Numbered from the stretch's first letter, positions 1-11,533 are shown. The stretch is 64,000 bases of DNA from Musa acuminata AAA Group (GCF_036884655.1 NC_088356.1:18221001-18285000); one strand, 5' to 3'. Made by a program: numbers and translations. Notes: generated from the letters alone by a model not told the origin.

Positions 1-610
1 CCAAATGGATTAATTGTAATGGTCTAGTAGTGCTAATTTGATTTTTTGGTTTGAAGCTTGTTTTTATTTGTTTGCCTAGTTGACATGCATCGCATACTTT
101 GTCCTTAATAAACTTTATATTTGGAATTCCTCGTACTAATTCTTGAGATGAGATCTTAGATATTGTTTTCATGCTTGCATGGCCTAATCTCCTATGCCAA
201 AGCCAAGCATCATCATTTACGACGGAGAAGCACATTTCATTACTTAGTTCATCAAGATTGATAGTATAGACATTATTTTGTTTTAAAGCAATCATAGTCA
301 TGTTATGATTTGGTTTTTCAATAATGCACATATTTGATTCAAATCTAACGATGTAACCTTTATCGCATAGTTGACTAATACTCAAGAGATTATGTTTCAA
401 TCCATCAACTAGTAAGACATCATCAATGAAAAAATTAAATTTGTTACCAATAGTTCCCTTGCCAATGATTTTGTCCTTGTTGTTGTCTCCGAAGGTAACG
501 TACCCTTCTTCTTTGCTAGTGAGCATAGAGAAATGAGATGGATCTCCAGTCATATGTCTTGAGCATCCACTATCGAGATACCATCTCTTGCTCCTAGCTT
601 GTGGGTTTGT
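1..610 (-). CDS. S1 copia pol, N-terminal part (protease to start of integrase), cut by window edge
   Basis: The minus strand is open for all 203 codons from the gag amber at 611-613 to the window edge. In order it encodes the copia aspartic protease motif (tryptophan-tyrosine-leucine then DSGCSRHM), a GAG_pre-integrase domain with the HHCC zinc-binding pattern (HRRLGHA, then CDACQLGK), and the first residues of the integrase core. It would cleave the polyprotein and begin the integrase. It lies in the same frame as the gag upstream, separated only by the amber codon. The rest of pol and the 3' LTR are outside the window. The absence of stops suggests a fairly recent copy. Sirevirus-type placement comes from similarity to S2. 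Confidence 0.88.
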
Positions 611-2164
611 CTACAAAAGAGGATAATTTTTAGGTACCCATTTGATTTTGGGTGCCTCAAAAATTGACCCACTAACTTTGTTATTTATTATTGAATTCTT
701 TATAGTTCCTTTAGGAACCCATATTAATTTTTGTGAACTAATTTTCCTAAATGGGCATTTGTAGGCAATATGTCCGGATTTGCAACAAAAGTTGCATTTC
801 ATATAAGAGGAAACATGTAATGTAGGTCCTTTTATGAAAGTGATAGGATTTTGATGTAATCCTTTTACAAATCCAATTCCATTTCTATTTGCGATGTGAC
901 CCTTGTGTGCAAGGATCATATCTAATCCTTTGCTACCAACCTTAAACTTGTTTAAGGTTTCCTTAAGAAGTAAATTTTCATTTTTTATTGCTTCTAAGTG
1001 CTCACACTTAGAGCATGGAGGAGTTTGAAGACTATCAAACTTATCTTGTAGCAAAGCATTCTCTTTCTTTAAGATACTTAACTTCTTGCTAACAGCTCTA
1101 CATTCATCAAATAATTCATGAAAAGCGATAGATAGTTCTTCAAAAGATAACTCTTCATTAAATAAATCACATACCTCTTCTCCTAACGCCATTAGCGCGT
1201 AATGAGCAACTTGCTCGGTGTTGGACTCCTCTTCTTCGGATGCGCTTAAATCATCCCACGTTGCCTTGAACGCCTTCTTCTTCGATGTTCTCTTTTTGGC
1301 TTGAGGACAATCGTTCTTGTAGTGTCCCGGTTTTTTGCATTCATAGCAAATCACTTGGTCCTTCTTTTCTTCAAATTTGTTTTTAAATTTGTTCTTTCTT
1401 AAGTATTTCTTAAATTTTTGAGTCAAAAGTGCAATGTCATTATCACTGTCCTCATCACTTGATGTTCCTTTCAAGTGGTCTTCTTGTGATTTGAGTGCCA
1501 TATCCTTCCTGTTCTTTGGAAGGGGGTTCTCGAGCTCGTCATGAGCTTGACATGTCATTTCGTAGGTCATTAGAGACCCAATGAGTTCTTCAAGAGGGAA
1601 TGCTTTAAGGTCTTTGGCCTCTTGAATGGCCGTAACTTTTGGATCCCAACTTTTAGGGAGGGATCTTAAGATTTTAGTTACTAGTTCAAAGTTAGTAAAA
1701 TCTTTACCAAGAGCTTTGAGTCCATTGATGACATCCGTAAACCGGGTGTACATGTCTCCGATGGACTCACTTGGTTTCATTCAGAAAAGTTCGTAAGAGT
1801 GCACAAGGATGTTGATTTTGGACTCTTTCACTCGGCTAGTGCCTTCATGAGTGACCTCAAGAGTTCTCCAAATATCAAAAGTCGAATCACACATTGAAAC
1901 ACGATTAAATTCGTTTTTGTCTAGTGCACAAAACAAGGCATTCATAGCCTTTGCATTTAAAGCAAAAACCTTCTTCTCCGATTCATCCCATTCGCTCATC
2001 GGAAGAGAAGATTTTTGAAATCCATTCTCGACAATAGACCAAAGCTCAAAGTCCATAGAAATGAGGAAGATTCTCATGCGAGTCTTCCAATATGTGTAAT
2101 CCGACCCATTAAACAAAGGTGGTCGTGCAATAGAATGGCCCTCTTGCATGCCGGAGTAAGTCAT
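611..2164 (-). pseudogene. S1 copia gag, one nonsense codon
   Basis: Gag (capsid/nucleocapsid) of a Ty1/copia element. It starts at the ATG at 2164, just downstream of the PBS, and runs in one frame to an amber at 611-613. One in-frame TGA at 1781-1783 breaks it. The other copies have arginine there (ELF-R-MKPSE), so a CGA to TGA change is likely. Seen in order: UBN2-type gag domain, a charged linker, a CCHC knuckle (CYECKKPGHYKNDC), a coiled region, and a second CCHC knuckle (CNFCCKSGHIAYKC) about 45 residues before the amber. Apart from the single nonsense codon the gene looks complete. Confidence 0.88.
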
Positions 2165-2202
2165 CTCCCTTGGGTATTAAACCAAATATGAGAGATAACC
2201 TT

Positions 2203-2214
2203 GCTCTGATACCA
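2203..2214 (-). other. S1 primer binding site
   Basis: On the minus strand this reads TGGTATCAGAGC, complementary to the 3' end of plant initiator methionine tRNA. It is two bases from the end of the 5' LTR. It marks where minus-strand DNA synthesis would start. Confidence 0.9.
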
Positions 2215-2216
2215 AT

Positions 2217-3453
2217 TGTTAGGATCGAAGCGGCACTAATAGGGGGGGTGAATTAGTGCAGCGGATTAAAACTTCGATTTTAATCAAATTTTTCGTACGA
2301 TAAGAATGGAACTTGAAAAGTTTAACTTGAAAGCGTATTCTTAAAGTTGCGCAGCAAGAGTAATAAGGAACTAAAGCAGTAAGAAGATTTGCAGTAATGT
2401 AAATGACAATAATGAAATGCAAACCAGAGATTACGCCGATTTAGAGTGGTTCGGTCAAATGACCTACATCCACTTGCGAGGCCCCTCTTCGATGAGGCTC
2501 CCACCTTCCACTAGCAAATCTCTTGAAAGGGAAGGGTAAATACCCCTCTTACAACTCTTTACAAGCGGTTCACTCTCTTACAAATTTTTAGCAAGAATGA
2601 AGGAGGTGAACACTAGCAAAATGAAAACAAGATTAGCTAGGACTTTTCTAATGCCTTTCTCTCAAACACTTGCTGCTCAAAAAGTTATTCTCTCAGCTGA
2701 GATTAGAGGGGTATTTATAGGCCTCAAGAGGATTCAAATTTTGGGCTCCAAAATTTGAATTTTCTTAGGGTTTCCGGTGCTGGAGGTGCCACCGCCCAGC
2801 GCTCGGGTGCTGGACGGTGCAACCGCCCAGCCAAGGAGGTGTCACCGCCCAGCTCTCGGGTGCTGGGCGGTGCCACCGCCCAGCTAGGCGGTGCCACTGC
2901 CTACAGTGTTTTCAGCCACTAGTTGGGCTTCAATCTTGGCTCTCTAGTTCGCTGGTTTAGCTTAATTTTTAGCCTAAACCAACTCTGACTTTGGGCCCAG
3001 TTGGCCCCTAACCAGGATATAGGATTATCTCTTAATCCTAATCCTAATTACAAGTGAACTACATAACAAAAACACATCCTAAGCAAGTTTTTTAACCGCG
3101 AACGTCGAGTCTTGTTCCGGCGAGCTTTCCGACGAACTTCTTCCGACGGACACCCTGCAAGCTCCCAATCTTTGTGATGACTTTAACGAGTAGCCGAGCC
3201 TTCTCGGTGATTTCCGCGAGCCTCCGACAATTTCTTCGGCGAACTTCCGACACGTTCCCGATTTCTTCTCGGATGGTTCCGATAGCATCTCTGATGATTC
3301 TTCGGTCTCTTAAACGTCCATCGAGCTCGACTCCGGTATCCTTGCTTTATGTTTTCTGGTTATCGTAGTTAATCCTGCACACTTAACTCAATAATATGGA
3401 TTAGATCAATTAACCCACCAATTGATTATATCATCAAAATCCGAGATTCAACA
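2217..3453 (-). repeat. S1 5' LTR
   Basis: LTR of 1237 bp with TGTTGAATCTCGG and CTAACA ends, read on the minus strand. U3 is CpG-rich with repeated GTTCG/CCGGAA words. A block of GGCGGTG/ACCGCC palindromes (about 2766-2895) precedes a TATA box (2712-2719, reverse complement TATAAATA). The LTR ends in a C-tract followed by TCTTAGTG-like sequence. Only this LTR of S1 is in the window. Its outer edge abuts the R1 leader at 3454, so S1 inserted into R1. Confidence 0.87.
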
Positions 3454-4155
3454 TATGCTTGTTTTGTGGCTGTTTTATAAGAGTAGAATTGTCATCGAAG
3501 AAGCAGCAATTTCATGACGAAATTCCCAACAAAAATCAAGAGATTTGAGGAAGAAATTTAACAACAAAATCTCGGTTTAGATAACAGCAATGATGAAAAT
3601 TTTGATCAAGAAGATTTCGGCAGTATAACAGCAAGGAAATCAGTGCAAGTTACGATAGCATAATTCTCGTCGAAAAATTCCAATGGTTTGTGACAAAAAA
3701 TTGCAGCAACACAAGAACATTTTAGAGATGAATTCATCAATAGATCAATCTCATATGAAAGCCAAGATGATCTATGAAGCGTAAAAGAAATTTCGTTCAA
3801 AAAAGATAGCAAATAGATCAGTTAAAGGCAATAATATGCGGTTGAAATTTTCTATAGAAAATCCTTCGTTCGCAAAGATGATAACTTTTACGACAAAAGG
3901 AACTCGCAGCACATGATAGATAAAAAGACTTCTTATTGATATTTTGAATGAAAAATTACAGCATCAAAAGGTATTGGTGATAGGAGAATACAAAATCTCT
4001 GATGCAATTGGCGGTGACTACAGTAGATTGATTTGATCGACGACAGAAGATGACGGTGAAGATGGCGACGTCAAGAGCAATTGTGGAAATTGCTTGGCTG
4101 GTGATGGGCGGCAGGGGTGGCAGCAAAAGAGCAAGATCGTTGCTCTAATACCAGA
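3454..4155 (-). mobile_element. R1 gypsy leader with primer binding site
   Basis: Untranslated leader of a Ty3/gypsy element on the minus strand. Its reverse complement matches long stretches of the G leader at about 12300-12450, for example the shared words CGACGAGAAT and CTTGCTGTTATACTGCC. A PBS (reverse complement TGGTATTAGAGC, 4142-4153) lies just inside the LTR. The leader stops at S1, so the R1 coding part, if kept, lies to the left of the window. No gene is seen here. Confidence 0.75.
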
Positions 4156-4551
4156 TGACAGAGCCCCAAAGGAATTCTATGTAGATTGATCTTTGAGGGG
4201 AATAAACTCTTGGAACGCTATAGGTGTTCCTCCCTCCTAGAAGTCGGCCAAATAGCTATAATTGTAGATAGATCTTGTTCCCAAAGAGATGAAGGCTACA
4301 TTTTTATATAGGGCTCCAAACCCTAACCCTAGGGGCTGCTTCCTAAGTGAGTTACCCCTTTTGCCCTCAACCCTAACCGACCAGCTCAAAAAAGGGGGGC
4401 GACGGCTAGGAAGCCTAAAGGCCCAAATATAAACCCTAGCCACTCTTCTTTATAGTATAGAGGCGACTATGTGAGGTTTATTACAATATCACAAGGTTTT
4501 TATTAGTTGCTTCTTGATTGAGTAGGACCCAACCCTACTAGGGTCCTATCA
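4156..4551 (-). repeat. R1 gypsy 5' LTR
   Basis: A 396-bp LTR that on the minus strand starts TGATAGGACCC and ends GGGGCTCTGTCA, followed by the PBS. It has a TATA-like CCTATATAAA (minus strand, near 4300). The half next to the PBS resembles the G LTR (GGAGGGAGGAAC, then CCTATAG.GTTCC), but the U3 half does not. This suggests a sister family with a replaced U3. Confidence 0.75.
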
Positions 4552-4860
4552 GGTTCCATATGTTGGATCACTATTTGGGCCTTTCACTTGGCCTAATACA
4601 ACCCAAACTTGGACCCAATTGGCCCCTAATTGAGTTGGCATAATTTCAACCCAATTACACCTAAAACCTACTTCGATCTAGACAATTATTACAAAGCTTG
4701 AATCAAATGTTGTTTGGCATGTCATTGGCTCATCGACACTTCGTCCTATTCTTCGACGCATCGTCCTCTCTTGTGGCCTATTGCCCAATCGGCCAGTTGA
4801 CCTCTGCAATTTTGATTTTCTTAGTGTAATTTTCGCTCTTCTTGGCCTCTACAACTTGAG
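4552..4860 (-). repeat. Copia LTR fragment
   Basis: Resembles the middle of the C LTR (about 20820-21110) on the same strand: CCCCTAATTGAGTTGGC, GGCATGTCATTGG, then TCGTCC and CGCATCGTCCTC. Both ends are truncated, by the R1 LTR on the left and by element E sequence on the right. Confidence 0.65.
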
Positions 4861-5639
4861 ATTTTTTATACATGAACAAGATCTTTGATCTCCTAAGAAT
4901 TCTTTTTATTATTTGCTAAAAAGGAGAGTTGTCAAAGTGAATTATGTATTTTGGTATTGACAAATTTATCTTTCTTGATCCTTCATATTAATAACTTTCA
5001 TGCCATGATTTTCATATGTACAATTTTTTGTATTGGTTGTATACCTTATGTCATGTTCGAAAATTGATGTAAAGGAAAAATATTTATAACATTGTATTAT
5101 TCCCTTCCTTTGGACAATGATAAAGGGAGAGAAGGTATTGCTAGCTTACACATTTCAAGAAGAAACACTTGTTAGGAAGCAAAATTGCTAGCTTACACTT
5201 CTCAAAAGAGAAGAAAGAACTTGCTATCTTGAACATCACCAAGAATTGCTAGCTTGCAATCTCAAGAGAAGCAAATATGCTATTTTGCCTATCTCAAGAA
5301 GCACAACTTGCAAACTTCCATATCTAAAAAAAAGCAAAATTTGCAAACTTGTACAACTCAAAATTGTTGCTAGCTTGTATATTGTAAAACTTGCATATCT
5401 CAAAAACTTGCTAGTTGCATTTCTCCTTTTTGTTGATGATAAAGGGGGAGAAGTTATAATGATGATCATGTATGGAATGATGTATTAAAATTTATGATGT
5501 ATTTATTTATGAATTCAAAAGTTGCTTAGATTCACAATTTATTTATGAATTCAAAAGTTCTATCAATATGACATATTGATAGGGGGAGTTAAGGTTAACT
5601 CTATCATCAATTGGTTGTCATTATCAAAAAGGGGAAGAT
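4861..5639 (+). mobile_element. Element E: 3' noncoding region with GCTAGC repeats and polypurine tracts
   Basis: This is the region between the coding part and the 3' LTR of a Sirevirus-type element. It contains a degenerate array (about 5138-5430) of units like TTGCTAGCTTGCACATCTCA joined by AAGCAAAA. Then come a TTTTTGTTGATGATAAAGGG purine tract, an AGGGGGAGTTAAGG tract, and the PPT AAAAAGGGGAAGA just before the LTR. The same order is seen in N, S2 and N2. No credible gene is present. Confidence 0.7.
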
Positions 5640-6869
5640 TTTTTAATCTCATATTTTGATGATGAAACCAATTGATAATTTTATGATCTAATTTGTGTTT
5701 TGAGTGACGTAGGACTAGCTTCGATCAAGGAGAGGCAAATTAATTGAAGTAGGAGGAATCGGATGTTGGGCCGGAGTTGAACATGTTAGGAGATTGGACG
5801 TCGGGCCGGAGGATTGATCGATGTGCCGGCGGAAGACTTCATGCCGTGAGTTCGAGCATCGGGCCGAAGGATCGGACATTGCGCTAAGGAGATCGGAAGT
5901 TGCGGGTGTTAACATGCCGATTGGGCAATACACCGAAAGAGAGAGCGATGCGCCGAAGGATCAGACGAAGCGTCGGAAGAACCAATGGCATGCCGGACAA
6001 CAAATGATTTGTGCCTTTTAATAATTTGTCTAGATTGAGTTAGTTTAGGTCATAATTGAGTTGGTTTCGGATGTAACCATTCCAACTCAATTAGGGGCCC
6101 ATTGGGCCTAAGTTTGGACTGTTTTGGGCCAAATGAAAGGCCTATTCAGTCACCCAAGGTAAGGAGGAACCACTCATGAGCTAGAAAAGTCAATAGCACA
6201 CTTTTCCATGTTGTCAGGCGGTGGTACCACCCAATGTCAGTGTGTTAGGCGATAGTATCACCAGACTACGCGGTGGCACTGCCCAGTGTCAAATTGGTAG
6301 GCGGTGGTACCGCCCATACCCCAAAAACTCGAGGATTTGAATTTTGACTCCAAGTTTTGAAGTCATTTAGGGTATATAAATACCCCACAAATTTCTGTTT
6401 GGAATACACACAAACATAGAGCAAAAACTATGTTATTCCAAGGTTGTAAACTCTTTTATGTATAGAGTCCCTCCTCCAAGAGCTTAGTGATAGTCCTAAA
6501 GGAGGTATGTGAGGGAACACTTGTAAAAGAGGGGTGTAAAGATTTTCTCCTGAACCTATGAAAATGAGAAAAAGTGTAAAAAGATAATTGGTCTTTGCCT
6601 ATTGAAGGAAGACTGTTAGTGGATGCTGGTGGCCTCGACGGAAGAGGAATCATGAGTGGATGTAGGACACGACGATCGAATCACTAAAAAACTTTGTTTG
6701 CATTTCTTTCATACTTTTTCTTTATATTGCAAACTACTTTACTTCCTCATTACTTTAGCTGCACACTGTTCCAATATGAGCTTTTATCATACGAAGATTT
6801 CCAACTCGACGTAATTTTTATGAAAGCACTAATTCACCCTCCCCTCTTAGTGTCATATTGATCCTATCA
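5640..6869 (+). repeat. Element E 3' LTR
   Basis: LTR of about 1230 bp. The first bases are mutated (expected TGTTGAATCTC, here TTTTTAATCTC) and it ends ATCCTATCA. It shows the palindrome block (about 6220-6320), a TATA box (GTATATAAATACCCC near 6371), the conserved GCCTATTGAAGGAAGAC word of the transcribed part, and the AATTCACCCTCCCCTCTTAG terminus. The 5' half of this element is not in the window. It truncates the gag of C at 6869/6870. Confidence 0.78.
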
Positions 6870-7373
6870 ATGTGAGCCATACTTTTTGAATAGATATTTA
6901 TATGCAAAATGACTATGTCTATCATAAAAATTATATTTATTTTCAAGGGAACATGTAATATGGGTCCTTTAACAAAAGTGGTTGGCTTTTGTTGAATGTT
7001 ACTCACAAAACTGATTCCTTCTTTTCTATGAACATGACTCTTATTAGCAATACTCATGTTTAAATATTTGCTACTAATTTTAAATTTATCTAATGTTTGT
7101 TGAAAAAATATTTTTTCTTTTTTAAGTGAGTCTAACTCTTCACACTTAGTGCAAGGAGTTAACATGAATTATCATGCTAATTTTTTAATTTTTTAAATTT
7201 ACTAGCAAGAGAAGAATGATCCTTTTTTAACAACTTAATTTTTTTATCAACTAGCATACATTCATCAAATAAATCAAGGAAAGAATCAAGCAATTCATTG
7301 TAAGACAAATGAGATTCGATTGAGTCATCGAAAGCCATTAAGGCGTAGTTCACCACCTTGCCTTTGATGATTT
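6870..7373 (-). pseudogene. C copia gag, 3' half
   Basis: On the minus strand this encodes the C-terminal half of a copia gag: NYALM, NELLDSF, LFDEC, then TKCEELDSLKKE and FVKGPILHV. These are collinear with S1 and S2 gag. The second CCHC knuckle is badly decayed. Stops and a frameshift are present. The other half of the same gene is at 19063-19944. Element N separates them, and C is cut on the left by element E. Confidence 0.78.
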
Positions 7374-8559
7374 TGTTGAATCTCGGATTTTGATGATGAA
7401 ACCGATTGATAGTGTTTATGATTTAATCTGTGTTTTGAGTGATGCAGGATGCGTCGATCGGGGAGAGATAATTAAAGCAAGAAGAATCATGTTGGGCCGG
7501 AGAAACATGTCAGAAGATTGGACGTCACGCCGAAAGATCGATCGACGTATCGATAGAAGGCTTCGGGCCACAATTTCGGGCATCGGGCCAAGAAGAGCAG
7601 ATATTGTACCAATGATATCGGAGTTGCGGAGGTCAACTAGCCGATTGGGCAATAGGCGACAAGAAAGGATGATGCACCGAAGAATTAGATGAAGCATCGA
7701 TGGACCAATGACATACCGAACAACATGATTCATGCTTAGTAATAATTCTCTAGATCGAAGTGTGCTTTACATGTGCAGGATTAACTACGATAGCAAGGCA
7801 TAAAGCAAAATGAAGTCCCAGAGTCAAGAACGCGATTTCGTTGGGAGTTTGAGAGTTCGTCGGAAGTCTGAACGTTTGTCAGAAGTTCTGCCGGAATTGA
7901 CCGAGAAGTCCAGGAGCTTGCCAAAGAAGCTCATCGGAACTCACTAAGAAGATCGTCGTGAAGTCCAGGAGCTTACCGGGAGTCCGTTGGAACATTATCG
8001 AGAGATCGTTGGAAGTTAGGCTCCAAGTTTGAATCAACTTGAGGCTTATAAATATCCCTCTCATCCCTGGTTAAGAAACACAAGACTTGAGAGTAAAAAC
8101 GAAAAGAAACACTGCTGCAATCTTGTGCGAACTCCTCTCCTTCTTCTAAGTGTTAGAATAGTTTGAGAGAGGAGTAACTGGGGGTGTAAGGGTTATCTCC
8201 TAAACCCAGTAAAAAGAGAATCAAGTTGTAAAAGGTGGTTGATCTTCACCTATTGAAGGAAGACCGATAATGGATGCCGGTAGCCTCGACGGAAGAGGAA
8301 TCGGCAGAGTGGATGTAGGTCATGACGACCGAACCACTATAAAATCTAGTTTGCGTTTTGTCTTGAGCAATTAACTTTAACTGCAAACCACTTTACTTGC
8401 TTACTGCTTTCAATACATTTACGAACGTGTTTCAAGTTAAGATCTTTACGAAACGGTTTTCGTCAGAATCGGTTTTAATCGAAATGAAACGATTTGAATC
8501 AGTGATTTTACCGCTACACTAATTCACCCTCCCCTCTTAGTGTTGACTCGTTCCTAATA
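7374..8559 (+). repeat. N 5' LTR, shortened
   Basis: LTR of 1186 bp from TGTTGAATCTCGG to TTCCTAATA (expected CTAACA). Compared with the 3' LTR at 17510-19062 it lacks about 350-370 bp holding the whole GGCGGTGGTACCGCC block. The junction is near 8014, where GATCGTTGGAAGTT runs directly into AGGCTCCAAG. The TATA box (CTTATAAATATCCC near 8048) remains. Confidence 0.83.
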
Positions 8560-8561
8560 GT

Positions 8562-8573
8562 TGGTATCAGAGC
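8562..8573 (+). other. N primer binding site
   Basis: TGGTATCAGAGC, complementary to initiator methionine tRNA, two bases after the LTR end. Confidence 0.88.
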
Positions 8574-8609
8574 CTCATAATTTCTCATTTGGTTTAACAC
8601 CCAAGAGAA

Positions 8610-9551
8610 ATGGCCCTTTTCAGCTTTCAAGAGGGTTACTCTCTCATTCATCCTCCCTTGTTCAATGGGACGAACTACACATATTGTTAAACTCAAATGA
8701 GAGTTTTCCTGCTTTCCTTGGATTTAAATTTATGGAATATTATTGAAAACAGTTTTTGAAGGTTTTCTCTTCCAAGAAACCATTGGAATGATTTGGAGAA
8801 GAAGACATTTTCTTTAAATGCGAAAGCTATGAATGCTTTGTTTTGTGCCTTAAACAAAAATGAATTTAATCATGCTTTTATTTGTGAAACTACGCACGAT
8901 ATTTGGTATACTCTTGAAATCACACATGAAGGCACTAGCAAAGTTAAAGATTCAAAAATCAACATTTTGATGCATGATTTTGAACTATTTCAAATTAAGC
9001 CGAGAGAAACTATTGTTGACATGTACACCCGTTTTATGGATGTCGTCAATGGTTTAAAAGCTCTTGGTAAAATTTTTTCGAATTTTGAACTTGTTAGTAA
9101 AGTTTTACGATCACTTTCTAAAAATTGTAATTCGAAAGTAACGGCTATTCAAGAATTAAAAAATTTGAATAATTTTTTGATCGAATAACTTATCGGGTCT
9201 TTAATGACCTACGAAATGACCAATGTGGTACAAAATAAACTTGAGGACAACCTTCTAAAGAATAGGAAGGATTTTGGACTTAGAACAATTGAAGACCACT
9301 TGAGCATAAGCTCAAGTGATGGTAAATTTGAACTCCTCACTATGAAATTTAAAAAGCTCATGAAACAAAAATTAAAGAACAAAAAGAACGGAACTACTTA
9401 CTATAAACGCAAGAAGAAGTTGCCAAAAGACGAATCGAGCTCCTCCAAAGACAAGGAGAAAGTCAACAAAAGCGAGGTGGCAAACTACATCTTAACGGCT
9501 TTCGATGTTGAGGTAATCAAAATGCCCTTAGTTTACTTTGAAATTACATAA
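8610..9551 (+). pseudogene. N copia gag, C-terminally shortened
   Basis: Gag in one frame from the ATG at 8610 to TAA at 9549-9551, with internal stops: TAA and TGA in the first 55 codons, and TAA at 9186-9188. The UBN2-type core is clear (LEKKTFSLNAKAMNALFCAL, FELVSKVLRSL, IGSLMTYEMT). The CCHC knuckle is gone: where S2 has CYECKKPGH..., this copy has YYKRKKKLPK. The protein would end in VYFEIT, with the sequence leaving homology to S2 at GAGGTAA. The gag of N2 ends the same way, so the short form is a family trait and not a chance truncation. Confidence 0.82.
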
Positions 9552-11105
9552 TGTTTTTCATGAGTTATTGTTATTTTAGTTTAGAAAAATTATTTTTCTT
9601 GAAAATTACATGTTTAATAATGTAATGAAAATACAAAAAATTGGGATCATGCTTATCTTTCTAGTAATTTTAAAAATGATCATAAAAATTACATATTTTA
9701 TGATAAATAAACAAAAATATTTGTATCATACTTGATAATTTTTATGCATGAAGACTTGAAGTAATGATTTGAAATCATATGTTTTGGAATTATACGTTAC
9801 ACTTTTTGATCTTAATGATTTTTTATCTTTCCGTTGATGCATGGTTTTGACATAAGAAAAAATATTTGGGCATACTAATATAAAGTCAATCAGACAAATT
9901 GAAACTAAAGAAGTTTAGATATCTTTAAGAATCATTCAACATAATGTTAAACGAAACCATGATTGAAGTCTTAATGAAAATATAATAATGATTTGAAAGT
10001 ATGCTTAACGAGTTTATATTTCAAACTTATGCATGATAATTTTTGCAATCTTTTGAAAGTTCTTTTTTGGTATTAGTGAATGATGCAAGGATTTGAAAGA
10101 AAAGAACATGTATGTATGAAATCAATCAATAAGTTGAAACAAAAGGAGGAAAGCATTTTTCTTGAAAATTTCCTTTTTCTTTATCTAATCGATTTTTCAC
10201 TAAGAGACCAATAAAATTATTTATGCTATTTTGAATCTCTTGAAAGAAATGTTGAGTTTTTAATGATTTTAACGATTTGAATTTAAATGAATTTTATCAA
10301 AATCATGATCTTGGTTTCTTGGAATTACCTGAGATTTTTTGAATCAAGGTCTCTTCTTTGTACATCTATAATTTTTTATTCTTGGTATTTTATTTATAGA
10401 AAAGATCTACTATATGAATTATGTCTTTTGGTATTCAAATAGTATTATCTTTGATGACATGATTTCTTTGTATTTATGGCACGTATGCCTTGAAATGATT
10501 GAAATATTTTACACTATTATGTTCTTCCCTTATTCTTTCTTATTTATAATAATAAAAGGGGAAAAAGTTATGATCATGCATGGTAGGATGTCATTTGACA
10601 AATTGATATCATCATGATATGAAATATTTATGATATGGAATGATGCATGCAATACTTATGCTTTTTATTATGATGATGTATGTATTGTATTGCATATGAA
10701 GTGAATCAAGATTAAAATTGCTTTGATTTGAATTCAAGGTTTATCTCAATTATGGTACTTTGAAATAAGAATGATTACTTATCTTTGTGATGCTTTGAAA
10801 ATTATTGTAAAGGAAAAAAGAGATACAAAATTATATTCTTCCCTTCTTTTTGATAATGATAAATGGGGAGATAGCTAGCTTGATAGCTAGCTTGCACAAG
10901 TCAAGAAGATGCAAAAACTTGCTTGCTTGCTTGCACATCTAAAAGAAGCAAAAATTGCAAACATACATATCACAGAAAGAGGCAAAACTTTTTAGTCTGC
11001 TCATCTTAAAAGCAAAAGTGCTATCTTGCTAATCTCAAGAAGCAAAATTTATAACTTGCACATTGCAAAAGGAAGAAAGAATCGCTAGCTTGCACACTTC
11101 AACAA
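9552..11105 (+). mobile_element. N noncoding region, first part
   Basis: AT-rich DNA of about 1.55 kb without a credible gene; open stretches are short and unlike known proteins. It is homologous to the N2 region at 47190-50279, for example the shared ATGATGCATGCAATACTTATG word (10642 here and 49042 there). It ends in a GCTAGCTTGC repeat array (about 10870-11100), where G inserted. Confidence 0.7.
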
Positions 11106-11110
11106 GAATG

Positions 11111-11533
11111 TGTTAGGACTCTAGCTAGGAGAGTCCTAATTGAGAGGGACATTCATGTAAAACCTACCTAAGCCAACCCCTATTAAAGAGGTGAAGTGGC
11201 CGGCTAGGCTTAGGAGATTAATTCTTAGAGAAGAATAAGGAGTTGTAAAGGAATAAGAGTCTTGAGTAGGAGTCCTATTAGGAGTTGATTATAAGTAGGA
11301 GTCTTGAGTAGGAGTCCTATTAGGAGTTGGTTAGAAGTAAGAGTCCTATTAGGAGTTAGGGTTTAGAAGCCCTATAAATAGACATGTATTCCACCTCTTT
11401 TTATAAGCAATAGATGAATATTTTCTGCAGCCTTTGAGCAGCAACTTGGAGGGAGGAACCCCTATAGAGTTCCAAGGAGGCCGATCCCCTAAAGAGATCA
11501 ACCCCAAGTTTAGAATCTGCAAGGGTTCTAACA
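11111..11533 (+). repeat. G 5' LTR
   Basis: 423 bp, TGTTAGGACTCTAGC to GGTTCTAACA. It contains short direct repeats of AGGAGTCCTATTAGGAGTTG and a TATA box (CCTATAAATAGAC near 11372). The 3' LTR is about 15 bp longer, from one extra internal repeat segment (AGGAGTCTTAAGTA). Confidence 0.92.

Noticed and set aside
4317..4336. CCCTAACCCTAGG, telomere-like words
   Set aside because: Only two imperfect units inside the R1 LTR; no array.
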